A DNA stretch of 64,000 nt, from contig OX345649.1 in assembly GCA_947044365.1 (NCBI GenBank), positions 3,488,633 through 3,552,632 of the forward strand, read 5' to 3'. Both the position numbers and the translations under genes were made by a program. Position 1 is the first letter of the stretch, and the number at the start of each line of letters is the position of its first letter. The notes beneath the pieces were generated by a model, which was not told the origin of the DNA, did not search any database, and worked only from the letters and a program-made list of their open reading frames with translations. Positions 20,152 to 62,953 of the stretch are shown one piece after another. The DNA comes from Petrosia ficiformis. Its lineage: Eukaryota; Porifera; Demospongiae; Haplosclerida; Petrosiidae.

Positions 20152-21802
20152 CTGGAAAAAAAATAATGCATGGTCAATGCATGTAGTGTGCATTCAGCAA
20201 TACCACATACCTTGTACATGTACATGTACCTCAGTACCTCTGCAAAATTAATTATAATAAAAATGTTTTCGTTTCTATATCTACTGGTAATTAGATTTAC
20301 TTTTATACGGTATTACTGCGCATGTGTTCCAAAAGAAAATGGCGGCAAGAGGTTTGAAGTTATTTTCAAATTAAAACTAGTTTCACAGCAGAAAAGTGGA
20401 CAAAGTCTTTATAAATAGGTCAGTAAATATGATAACTATTATTTATTGGACTTATTTTAAACTTATATGTATTGAATAATTATATAAATCATAATTACAA
20501 TATATTTAGTTTTTTTATTCTGATGGTATTTGTTAGAGAACCTCTTTCATATAATGTCTTTCCAGTTTTATATAATAAAAATAAATATTTTAAAACCTAC
20601 TTTTGAAGGTGAGTATAAAAAATTAGTGGGTGTAACATTTAATTATATTCATAGTGTGTGCTAATTATATATGTGGGTTTATAATTTTGCCACTGACCTT
20701 TTACATAGAAAATTATTGCTAATGCAGATCAGACATTCTTTATACTTACACAAATTTAGAAGATGTGTAACAACCAATGCAAACTAATCACTGCTGATCA
20801 AATTCAGCAGTGTCCAAACAAATTTGAGGCCTTATTTTTTGCTCTATTGTATTTGTGTTATAACCTCAAAATGGTTGGACGTTCATTTCAAATGGTCAGA
20901 AAATGAGCATTTGTTTATTGTCCTGTAATCATAATACCATAAATAACAGTAGAGCTATAAATTGTGGTTTTTGTTCGGGCTGGAACGGATCCTGTCTTTT
21001 ATTATCCAGGTATCCGTTCACAATAACAGTTGGGTACCTGGATAATTGCTCTAAAAAATTCTTGACTTGTTTGCACTAAAATATAAAGTATTACCTCACC
21101 TTTGTGCTGTAATCAACTGCAATAGATGTTTGTACAAGCAGCATTGGTCTATTTACAGATCGTTTTGCACTCTTATCAACCACCATTTTATCGCAATTTC
21201 ACATGTTAAATAACACGAGTACCTGGATACTAAGAAACAAATCCGGATGTTCACAATCATTATGTCTACTGCTATTTCATCAAAATACATGTAGGTAGTA
21301 GCTACCCTAGCGAAATTTAAGGTCGAATTTGAGTTGTCAGGTAGAAACCCAGATCAAATATCAATAGTTAGCTCTCTGGCTTCAATAAAAACTACGGCTG
21401 GAATGGATACCTGATTATTCAGATAATTATCCGCGAACTAAGAAATATGAACTACATTTTTTCTTTACATGTACACTTGTATAATGCAATATGTGTATGT
21501 CTAATAGTACATGTAATGCATGTACACAGACATGTATTTGCAACTTTATTGCCACTTTCAACATCATTATATAGGTATTACTTGTGCAGTGTACATATGC
21601 ATGTATTGTACCTTAATTATTAATTATTTATTAATAGTTCATATGGCTTCAGTGCTGGGGGTGACAACTTAATAGTTTTGCATAGATAAGGTTCAGCAAA
21701 GTACACAATGTATTAAGTAATCTTGGCTTTTATATTGTGCTGTATACTGACTTGATGTAAATACATGTACAAATACTTTATGTTGGATAAACAGGAAAAT
21801 GG
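20152..21802. other. Spacer between divergent genes RAP1GDS1 and Domino
   Basis: This region should contain the 5' end of RAP1GDS1 (minus) and distal upstream sequence of Domino (plus). AT-rich. Around 20960-21440 a repeat-like block has GGCTGGAACGGATCC and GGCTGGAATGGATACC in direct orientation and a hairpin (CCAGGTATCCG / GGGTACCTGG), probably a degenerate element. AAAATGGCGGCAAGAGG at 20336 has a good initiation context but stops after 11 codons. Confidence 0.35.
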
Positions 21803-22024
21803 TAGTCTTGTTCCCAGACCACCACACCCTACGGTGAAAGACAGTCTGGAACAGTGGCTTTAAATTCTTTGTCTGAGCGTCAAACGTCTTTTTCACTCAA
21901 AAAGGACGTATGTTACAATGAACGTCCTTTTTGAGTGAAAAGATATGTGATGCTTGGACCAAGAATTTGAAAAAACTGTTCCAGACCGTATATCAATCAG
22001 AGGGTGTGGTAGTCTGGGGACCAG
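21803..22024. mobile_element. MITE, TIR CCCAGACCACCACACCCT
   Basis: Left end CCCAGACCACCACACCCT and right end AGGGTGTGGTAGTCTGGGG are inverted repeats of about 26 bases. The centre is a palindrome (CACTCAAAAAGGACG / CGTCCTTTTTGAGTG). A second copy is at 31538-31740 in the Domino intron (CCCAGACCACCACACCCTAT, CATCCTTTTTGAGC). Non-coding. Confidence 0.65.
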
Positions 22025-22427
22025 ACATGGGGTCAATTACAATGCAATGTAATATATTACTATTACTATTACTATTACTTTAAAAATCAATATGTTACTA
22101 TACTATTACAATTACTACCTATGTCAATGTAATATATTACTATTACTATTACCGCCCAAGTCAGTGTTACTGTTATGGATTACTATAGCATTGAGGTTTC
22201 TTTGAAATTCTTTCATGTTTTAAAGTAAAGGACCATTGCATTTAAGGTTCATGCGTTTCTCAAAAACAGAATCAGTAAGTCTGCACCTTTCTGGCCAAAA
22301 CAATTTCCTTCTATTACTATCCCAATTACTTAACTGTTACTATTACCTCAACATTGAGATTGTATATTACTATTACCTTGAAATATGTAATCATTACTAT
22401 TTATTACTATTACCCCATGTCTGCTGG
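22021..22427. repeat. TATTAC trinucleotide/hexanucleotide block bounded by CAGACATGGGG inverted repeats
   Basis: Starts CCAGACATGGGGTCAATTAC and ends ATTACCCCATGTCTGCTGG. Between is mostly (ATT ACT)n-type sequence with a unique core (TTGGCCAAAACAATTTCC near 22292). Related blocks at 33075-34304 and 49236-49316 have the same outer inverted repeat, so this is a mobile family with a microsatellite interior rather than a simple microsatellite. Confidence 0.6.
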
Positions 22428-22513
22428 GGATGAGACTAGGGAAATGTTGGATCAATTTGTAGAATTAATTATTCTTTTATTTTTTTTTACTTCTAACTAA
22501 GGCTATAAATACC

Positions 22514-22564
22514 TAAATAATTAGGCTTTCTTTTCAGTATGAAAAAAGAAAGCCTAATTATTTA
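22514..22564. other. Perfect 21-bp hairpin upstream of the Domino start exon
   Basis: Arms 22514-22534 and 22544-22564 are exact inverted copies (core AATTAGGCTTTC / GAAAGCCTAATT) around a 9-base loop. It lies about 90 bases before the acceptor of the first coding exon, probably in the 5'UTR intron or promoter. It may be the remnant of a short TIR element. Confidence 0.55.
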
Positions 22565-22654
22565 CTGATGAAGACCTTCAGATCAAAACATCTATTATTA
22601 CATGTACATGTATTTCAATAATAATCTTTATATTACTATGTTCTTCACTCAGAT

Positions 22655-55958
<33,304 letters not shown>

Positions 55959-56123
55959 TTAATAGTAATACAATTTCACAAACATTTTTAATATCCATAG
56001 TCTTTGACACTTCGTGTATTTCAGTCATATTTGTGAGGTTTTACTTTCTAAATAGGCTAAAATTTAATTAAATACTCATTTATATTATTACAACAAACTA
56101 CAAGATGTGGAGTACATAATGAA

Positions 56124-56129
56124 AATAAA
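56124..56129 (+). promoter_or_regulatory. PolyA signal AATAAA of the long Domino isoform
   Basis: Lies 166 bases after the TAG at 55956. The next gene, on the minus strand, ends at 56407, so the two genes converge with about 280 bases between this signal and the glycosyltransferase stop. Confidence 0.5.
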
Positions 56130-56406
56130 ACTTTTTAACTAATATTTACAATTTAACTAATTCTGAGGTCAACAAGATTTTGTATGGTTTCTTTCTAGTC
56201 TGCAGCTGTTGCAAGCCTACGACCCTAGTGTGCTAACTAAGATCAACATCTTTTGCAGAACTATTGGTGGTTGCTCATGCATATTGGTATATACTGAATG
56301 TAAGTAAATGTGGTGTTGTATTACTTTGTGACAAAGTAGTTGTTTTATTACTTTTTATTATAAGTAAGTTATGTATGATACTTGAAAAATTTTATTATAT
56401 TTTATT

Positions 56407-58203
56407 TTACTTTACTTTCTTGTCTTTTTTTTTATCACAGTACGATCCTTCATAGTCATCTGTACAAATGCACCTTCCAGTAGCATTACTCTCTCCATTA
56501 GTACATTTACCATGACCATTACACACTGGTTTATTATAATCATTCCACACATAATATCTGTTATCTTTTTTAACAGTTTCCATCCATGGTTTTCCTGCAA
56601 TACCAAATATACACTATTGTCAGGAATATGTAATACTTGCATACATACATATAATTATATTCATTATTAACATTAATACAGATTCATACATAAATTATTT
56701 TATTTACACGACATGAGTACACGTTTACTGACTTAAGCCATTCCAGTGTAAAATATATGCTGCGGATAACTTTTCGCTGCTAATGCTCCTCCTCCATCCT
56801 AATCCCTCAAGATTCCAACGCGAGTCTACACTCTTAACATTCTCATATGCAATCAAATACATGATTGGTTGTGTGCCTAGATCCCACAACTGTTTCTTCC
56901 TATTCATCTTCATCCAGTATATAATCTCATCACCAAGTTTTTGTCTTCTCCACATGTCTAAATTCAATCCCCATACTCCAGCATTGAATGATCGAGTTGA
57001 CATATTAATTGATTTGCCATATCTGTATGATTATAATTATGTAAAATGTGTTTGAATATGACATCGATATGTAATGTATCACCTTTCTTTATACAATGAA
57101 GACACATTGTAGAAACCAACTCCATATTTTAGTGCTCTAAAATACAGTATAATAGTAATATGATAATATTATGTACTATGCATTGTAGTACCGTTCAACA
57201 ACCACAAACAATTTATCAGATGTGATAATTTCACTCCATAATTCAGCAATATCATGTATTACAATGGTATCAGCATCAAGATATAAGATATGGCATAGAG
57301 AAGGGAACAGCCTGAGAGAAAGAAATAGTAATCCCATATTTGTATTTTGGTACAAGCTATATACTTACTGATCAAAGAAGAGTCTTGCAAAGTTTGCTGT
57401 GCTGGCTAAGTATTGCAATTTCTCGGCTTTAACATATATTACCTCTGTGAAGTTTGCTGGTATCTCAAACTCCACAATTTCAATCTATTGAAAAATAAAA
57501 ACTATGTATTACAAGGATACTCCACAGTGTTCTAGTGTACCTTCATATTCTTCATTAAATCACGACATGCAAGTTGTATTTCTAGTTCTTTCCTATCCTT
57601 CCCACTAACAACAATATGAACTGTTAGAGGCTTAGTATGATGTTGTTTCAGTGAGTTTAATAATGGAAACATGCCAGGGAAATCCACACTATCCACTGAG
57701 AGAACCACGTGAATTGGTTCTGACGGACATGTACATGTATAGTTACCAGGCCCATGATATGTACAAGTAGTGTTTATTGGACATAAATTCAGATCACAAT
57801 AGTCCATATCTATAAGAAAAGAACAGATAAATGGTAGCATACATATGCATTTTTATGTACCTAGAACATAAAGACTATTGTTTTGTTTCGCAGTGCTTTT
57901 ATACCACTTGTTAAATGGTAATAGAGTCATCAGCATTCCACTAGTATTAAATGCTAAGCACTTAAATGTTCTTTGACAAAATTGTTGTAGTATATCAATA
58001 TCTTTAGTCACTGCTGGCAAATATAGATCATTACCTCCATTCAAATTGAGATCCTGCAGAATAATAATTATTATATTATACATACAAATTTACAATTGTA
58101 CATACATATATACCTGGAATAATCTATTGTAACAATTTTGCACTGTAACATCATACACTAAGATGTAAGCTTGGATAGTTTCATAATAAAGACAAGCATA
58201 CGA
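56407..58203 (-). CDS. EGF/GT8-family glycosyltransferase, 5' end missing (439 aa recovered)
   Basis: Eight exons in phase: 58203-58114, 58053-57861, 57809-57541, 57484-57369, 57311-57192, 57136-57083, 57022-56733 and 56594-56407. An N-terminal Cys-containing region (YACLYYETIQAYILVYDVTV, FCQRTFKCLAFNT) could be a PAN- or lectin-like fold. Next an EGF-like module (CDLNLCPINTTC, YTCTC), the GT8 domain with HVVLSVDSVDFPGM, the DxD-type motif LYLDADTIV (Mn/UDP-sugar binding), RSFNAGVWGLNLDMWRR, DLGTQPIMYL and HWNGLRKPW, then a second EGF-like module (PVCNGHGKCTNG, GRCICTDDYEG) and stop TAA. Known: GT8 enzymes are retaining transferases in the ER/Golgi (LARGE and GXYLT are animal members); the sugar is not predictable here. 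The signal or anchor exon lies upstream and was not found. The first listed exon is the least certain. It converges on Domino. Confidence 0.85.
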
Positions 58204-58713
58204 CTTTGAGGAATGTCAACAGGGGATGGGAAAAGGGTGACTAAACAGTATATTTCAGTGTTTTACTATTGTCTAGCAACTTGTATGGGGATCTTGTCAA
58301 CACAAATGCCAAGGTTAATACACCGCAAAAATTAAATTGTTAAAATAACGGTTAGTACAGTTGCAAGGAATAGCATAAATTTCATTTAGTCTGTCATACA
58401 GGCTGTTGTGGCTAAATACATGATGTCATTATGTGCACCAAGTATAAAAATGTACACTAGAAGAATAAAAAAGCTTTTTTTAAAATGGATGGGCATATGG
58501 GGATCAAAACTAAAAAAGCACAGAAACAAGATTGGGATGGTACGTTAGCAACAAAATTAAACTAATCACTTCCACATAACAACCCTACATACGTACAACT
58601 TCTTAGTGTTTCACTTTTATGTCATCTAGGGGAGTTATTAGGACTCACAATAGAGAATACACAGGAACAAGTACTTACACCAGTGCTAGGGTTACCCCAG
58701 ATGACTATATAAT

Positions 58714-58753
<40 letters not shown>

Positions 58754-59395
58754 GTATCAGAGTTTTTGATAAGCTCATATGGTGCACCATTGGCCCAAAG
58801 AGCTTCTTATTTGATAGTGCACAGTTCTCTATTTGGGCCAGTGGCACAGTTAATATCATCACTAACAGCATTAACTGTTTGTTAATTGGCTCAAAATGTA
58901 CTCCCAATGGCACACACACTAACCATCCCATGCTTCAAAACATACATGTATCAAAAACTCTGATATGTATACATGCATACGAACAAATATGTCATATATA
59001 AATGGACTAACTTTTAGAAAAACAATTGGTGCATTTCTTGTTCGGTTGTACCATTTATAATTAACAGTGTTTCGAAGGAGTACACTAGTTAGGTGTAGTG
59101 AAGTAAAAGAATATAGCACACTAATTATGCAGCAAAAATGCTACTTGATCAATTATTCATATGAAAGTGGTCAATTAATACGTCTTAGCATGAAATGAGG
59201 GAGTTACAAGTTAGATATGAACGGCCATGTGTAATTGCTTTATATGGGAATGTGTGCATAAATTACATAAATTAGACCATCCAGTATAAGTAATTATGTC
59301 ATCCTAAAAGGCTTGATCAATGAATGAGTATAAAAGAATGTGTCTTGAGCTACAGGAAAAAAGCTGATACTACTACAGAGGTGACTAGCATGGTA
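58204..59395. other. Upstream region of the glycosyltransferase with repeats
   Basis: Contains a dispersed-repeat copy (58315-58450, AAAAATTAAATTGTTAAAAT, GTTGTGGCTAAATACATGAT), an AT-dinucleotide run (58716-58748) and a TIR element (separate feature). A first exon with a signal sequence may be hidden here; I could not identify it. Confidence 0.35.
58750..58970. mobile_element. TIR element, CAGAGTTTTTGATAA family, copy 2
   Basis: Left ATGTATCAGAGTTTTTGATA; right TATCAAAAACTCTGATATGT, about 20-base inverted repeats. The interior is the reverse complement of 6250-6490 (TGGCCCAAAGAGCTTCTTAT, TTGGCTCAAAA). Non-coding. Confidence 0.72.
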
Positions 59396-61830
59396 CACTG
59401 CAAATACAAAATAGTTAAAATAACTATTTGACTGGTTAGTACAGTTGCAAGAATTTAATAATTAGTTGTATGATTGTTCAGATTATTATGTATACATGCA
59501 TGCTAATGCAGTAACTACTTCGTACTAATTATTATAACCAATTAGTATAATTTTATATATGGTGCTGTCTACTCATATCTCAACCAACAACCACTTAAAA
59601 CGATTGCATCTGGCAGTACTGGCCAACAAAAGGGTTTGGAAACTATTTTTGGTGCATACAATGTCATAGTAACATCATGTATGTAGCCACAACAACCTGT
59701 ATAACAAACTAGATTGAAATTTATGCTATTCTTTGCAACTGTACTAACCAAAACTTTTTGCAGGTAGGGATGTTAAAGCCAGTGCTTGATACTGTAGTGG
59801 CCACAGTGCTTCACCAGCAATAATTTAGAAATGAGAACAGTTATGTTTCAATGTGTTTACTCATGCATATGTCTTCTCAAGGTTTGAAAACAATAACCCT
59901 GTACTATATAAATTGCCATAACTATATAGATAAGAGGTTTCCTTATATAATTTGCAGCATGTCAGCAGAGGCACAGAAACAGGTAATGCTGTCTTGACTG
60001 CACCAACGCTCCTAGTTTTCCAAAAATATACACAAACAATCAGAGAGATTAAACGATTTTATAAACCTTTCACTCTGCCTACAGAAATTCCCAGATGTAA
60101 AAGTATTCTTCGAAATGGAAATCCAGAAAAAGACATGTATACCAGACAGTCCTCTCATCTAGATGAGGTCTGGGCAAAGTTTAAGCACTTAAGTGAGCAA
60201 ACATTTTACCCAGATTAATTATTCCTGATGGTAGGGTCAATTATTCTATGTTCCTAATTACACTGTTGCGAGTGTATGATATTCTAGTAAAAAGGTCAAG
60301 AGAGCTTAGCTTAATTTACACTTCCAAGTTATTTGGAGTAATTGTCCGTGTCCTCCACCTTAATTTGATGCTGTATATAAGACTTTATAATTAAAATTTC
60401 AGCTAGGCCTAACCATAAACTTAGTCTGTTCTTATGTGGCCAAAATAACCTACTACAAAGTAAGTACTATGTACAAGAGGTCACTTTGACCTTAGGAAAA
60501 TGTTAATTGAAATGACCAACAATCTTTTACCCGCACCATTAATTTTCATATACATATACTTATCCTTCTTGTTCATTTTTGTGTGTGTCACATTTCAATC
60601 TATTGCTTTATTGAGTTACAGCATAATTATGTACGTTTAAACCATACACTATATTATATAATTATAGCTAATTTTGAGATCATCATGAATGTGAACAGAC
60701 GTGTAAATGGGTGGTCAACTACCAATAGCAGGGCTCAGAAGTAATATGGGCTAACCCAAAATCAAGTATAGTGTAAATCATCCATAGTGCATAAAAAAAC
60801 ATAAAAATTGGGCATACCCCACTATCAAAAATCAAAATATTTTAGAATTCTTTAAGTGTCAAATAATACTAAATTTCCAGCTTAGCACTCCACGTGTGAA
60901 GGGCCACATCCCACTCCTGTACCCTTCCCTTCGCTGTGGCCTAATGTCCACGTGGTATATTACTGGATATATTACTGTATTGTGGGTTAGTCTACTTTAC
61001 TTCTCAGCACTTCAATTAAATGAAGGCAGTTATGAATTTGTTACCAATTTTGCCAGGTACTTGACTCTCTCGATCAATCAGGTACATTGGGTTGACTAGA
61101 CCAATCCTTCACAGTAGGTTGGATCTGGCCACGCGAGACATAGACTAATGTTTAGGGAAGTAATGGTTCTGATGTATTATTCATAATAATCACACTAGTT
61201 GAAACTCACTGTTCTATAGTATCCACAATTAACACACTTGAGATAGGTTTTCTTTCTTGTAAAAACAAATATATACAAACATAGCAAAAGATTAAAACGA
61301 CTGAAATAACAAAAATACTTCGAAATGCAGCGTTCATTTGGCATTATACAGAAATTACAAATGGGGCGGGCCGTCCGGCATGGATTAGTTAGATGGGGCA
61401 GCCATGCCTTTAAGCGGACATTTAACGTTTAATTAAAATTACAATTATGGTTTCCGGTATTACTTTATAATTAAATTCTTTTTATAATTGTTAAATTGTA
61501 TTCATTGGATACCACAAAAATGCACATAACATCACACATTACATACTTAACCACTTCAAACAAACTGTTGTAGTCAATATGGATCGTATTGCGCATATCA
61601 GAAACGCTCTAAACTCTACTGCGCAGCAGCTGTACAAACATATATTCAAAATAGTTATCTTAGTTCTAACCACAAATCAGTAGTTTTAACAGCAAAACAG
61701 AACAACTACAGGAAAGTACAATAATTGAGGTATGATTCCATTAAAAAAAAATAATGCTTACATTTTTATACATCATTTGACAAGCACTGAAAAAAGTTAT
61801 ATATATATATATATAATACATTAGATATCA
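59396..61830. other. Intergenic region with dispersed repeats, no supported gene
   Basis: 59396-59760 matches the repeat at 11945-12280 (partly inverted). 59850-59960 resembles the AGCGAGGGTAAT family. 60425-60705 is a reverse copy of the 270-bp repeat. Frames at 59952-60218 and 60896-61099 have no recognisable protein. The stretch just before 61831 (AT-dinucleotide run at 61800-61816, ATACATTAG acceptor-like) is the likely promoter or 5'UTR of the RAG1-N-like gene. Confidence 0.4.
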
Positions 61831-62138
61831 ATGGAGAAACATCAACAATATTTAGATGACTTATGTCATGTTTGTGGGAAGAAAGTTGGGAGGGTAAGGT
61901 ATTCTGTTATGAAGTATCAGGAGGTTCTTTCTTCTATGGGACTCTTTGTAGCTCATGACATTGAGGATATTCACCCCAAGCAATTCTGCAACAGCTGTTA
62001 CCTAACAGGAAAGCGAATGACAGACAAAAGTACCAACTACTCATACTCGAGAGTTATACCACCAATCTGGAAGGAACATATTGATGACAAGTGCAATCTT
62101 TGTAATCAAATGGTCCAGAAAGGAAAAGTTTCGCAAAG
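61831..62138 (+). CDS. RAG1 N-terminus-like zinc-binding first exon
   Basis: ATG at 61831 starts MEKHQQYLDDLCHVCGKKVG. Key residues: LCHVCG, then IHPKQFCNSCY about 45 residues later, then W-x3-H-x2-KCNLCN. The order C-x2-C ... HPxxFCxxC ... WxxH ... CxxC is that of the RAG1 N-terminal zinc-binding region (IHPTEFCHNCW and CDICN in vertebrates). A donor AAAG|GTCAGG ends the exon at 62138; the rest is either beyond 64000 or lost. No RAG1 catalytic core is seen. Known: RAG1-N-like proteins and N-RAG-TP elements occur in invertebrates. So this may be a domesticated gene or a transposon fragment. The sequence after the exon is all repeats. Confidence 0.55.
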
Positions 62139-62180
62139 GTCAGGCCACGCCGCGCCGGGCCTGTGCTGTCTACGTCTACG

Positions 62181-62253
62181 TCTCGCGAGCCAAACCCCTC
62201 CCCCTTTTGAGACGCGGCGCGGATCAAAAAGGGGAGGAGTCTGGCTCACGAGA
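62181..62253. mobile_element. 73-bp GC-rich inverted-repeat element
   Basis: Left TCTCGCGAGCCAAACCCCTC; right GAGGAGTCTGGCTCACGAGA; 28-base imperfect arms around GACGCGGCGCGG. It lies right after the RAG1-N-like exon and inside sequence (62140-62260) that is far richer in GC and CpG than its surroundings. Confidence 0.6.
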
Positions 62254-62280
62254 TTATGCAAATCCAAAACTAATATTTTT

Positions 62281-62712
62281 TTATGGCCCGTAGGGCCATC
62301 CCTAGCCCTAGCCCTAGCCCTAGCCCTATGATTGCTTTCCACGGGGTTTAATGTATATTCTTGTGTCCACTTGCGCGAGTATGCGTTGTATACGTAAGTT
62401 AAGGAAGTTGCGTCATTCGATATATTCCCGGGGGCTCGGTCAATTGAAGAGCGTGGCGCGTAAAAGAACGCGCGCTCGATACCAGCAGGAAGAAAGATAA
62501 GTTGCTTATGTAGAAACTGGAACTAATAGCTAGCTATTCTGCCTGAAATATAATCCTAAAGTTTTACATGGTCCTTTAAAAGGTAAGGAGAGTAGATAAT
62601 GAAAATAATAACTATAATAGGCTGTTGTGTTTCAGGCATGATAAAGTCAGCCATGATTCAGTAATCCTACACCACAAAGCAATCATAGGGATACTTTTTT
62701 CTCTATATACAC
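62281..62712. repeat. Dispersed repeat family, forward copy with CCCTAG run
   Basis: Same family as 498-1025 (TTATGGCCCGTAGGGCCATC ... TTTCTCTATATACACTTG) but with five CCCTAG hexamers at about 62302-62330 where the other copy has none. This is the most complete copy in the window. Confidence 0.7.
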
Positions 62713-62953
62713 TTGTTTCAAATCATATTTACTACATAACCCCAATATGAAAATGAAAGAACATGTTATAATAGCTAGGTACATCAAAACCAAACAAACA
62801 AGACTATGATTGGAAAATACTTACAACTGAAACACTAACTACTGATCAGAAAGTACAATGTATCTCAGAGATTTGAATTAATAAAATTTATAAATATCAA
62901 ATAAACATGCTATTAATTAAACATACGACGCTATTATACCAATATTGACCAGT

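Noticed and set aside
20336..20371. Start codon in strong context (AAAATGGCGGCAAG) near the RAP1GDS1 5' end
   Set aside because: The frame stops after 11 codons and I see no donor that would extend it; it is also on the plus strand.
56725..56745. GC-AG intron (AATG|GCTTAAG) in the glycosyltransferase
   Set aside because: A standard GT donor seven bases on (GGCTTAA|GTCAG) also keeps the frame and restores the conserved HWNGxxKPW motif.
59952..60218. 88-codon plus-strand frame
   Set aside because: Starts in a known dispersed repeat and has no recognisable domain or splice context.
62302..62330. CCCTAG hexamer run resembling telomere repeats
   Set aside because: Only five units, sequence CCCTAG rather than CCCTAA, and inside a dispersed repeat; not a telomere.
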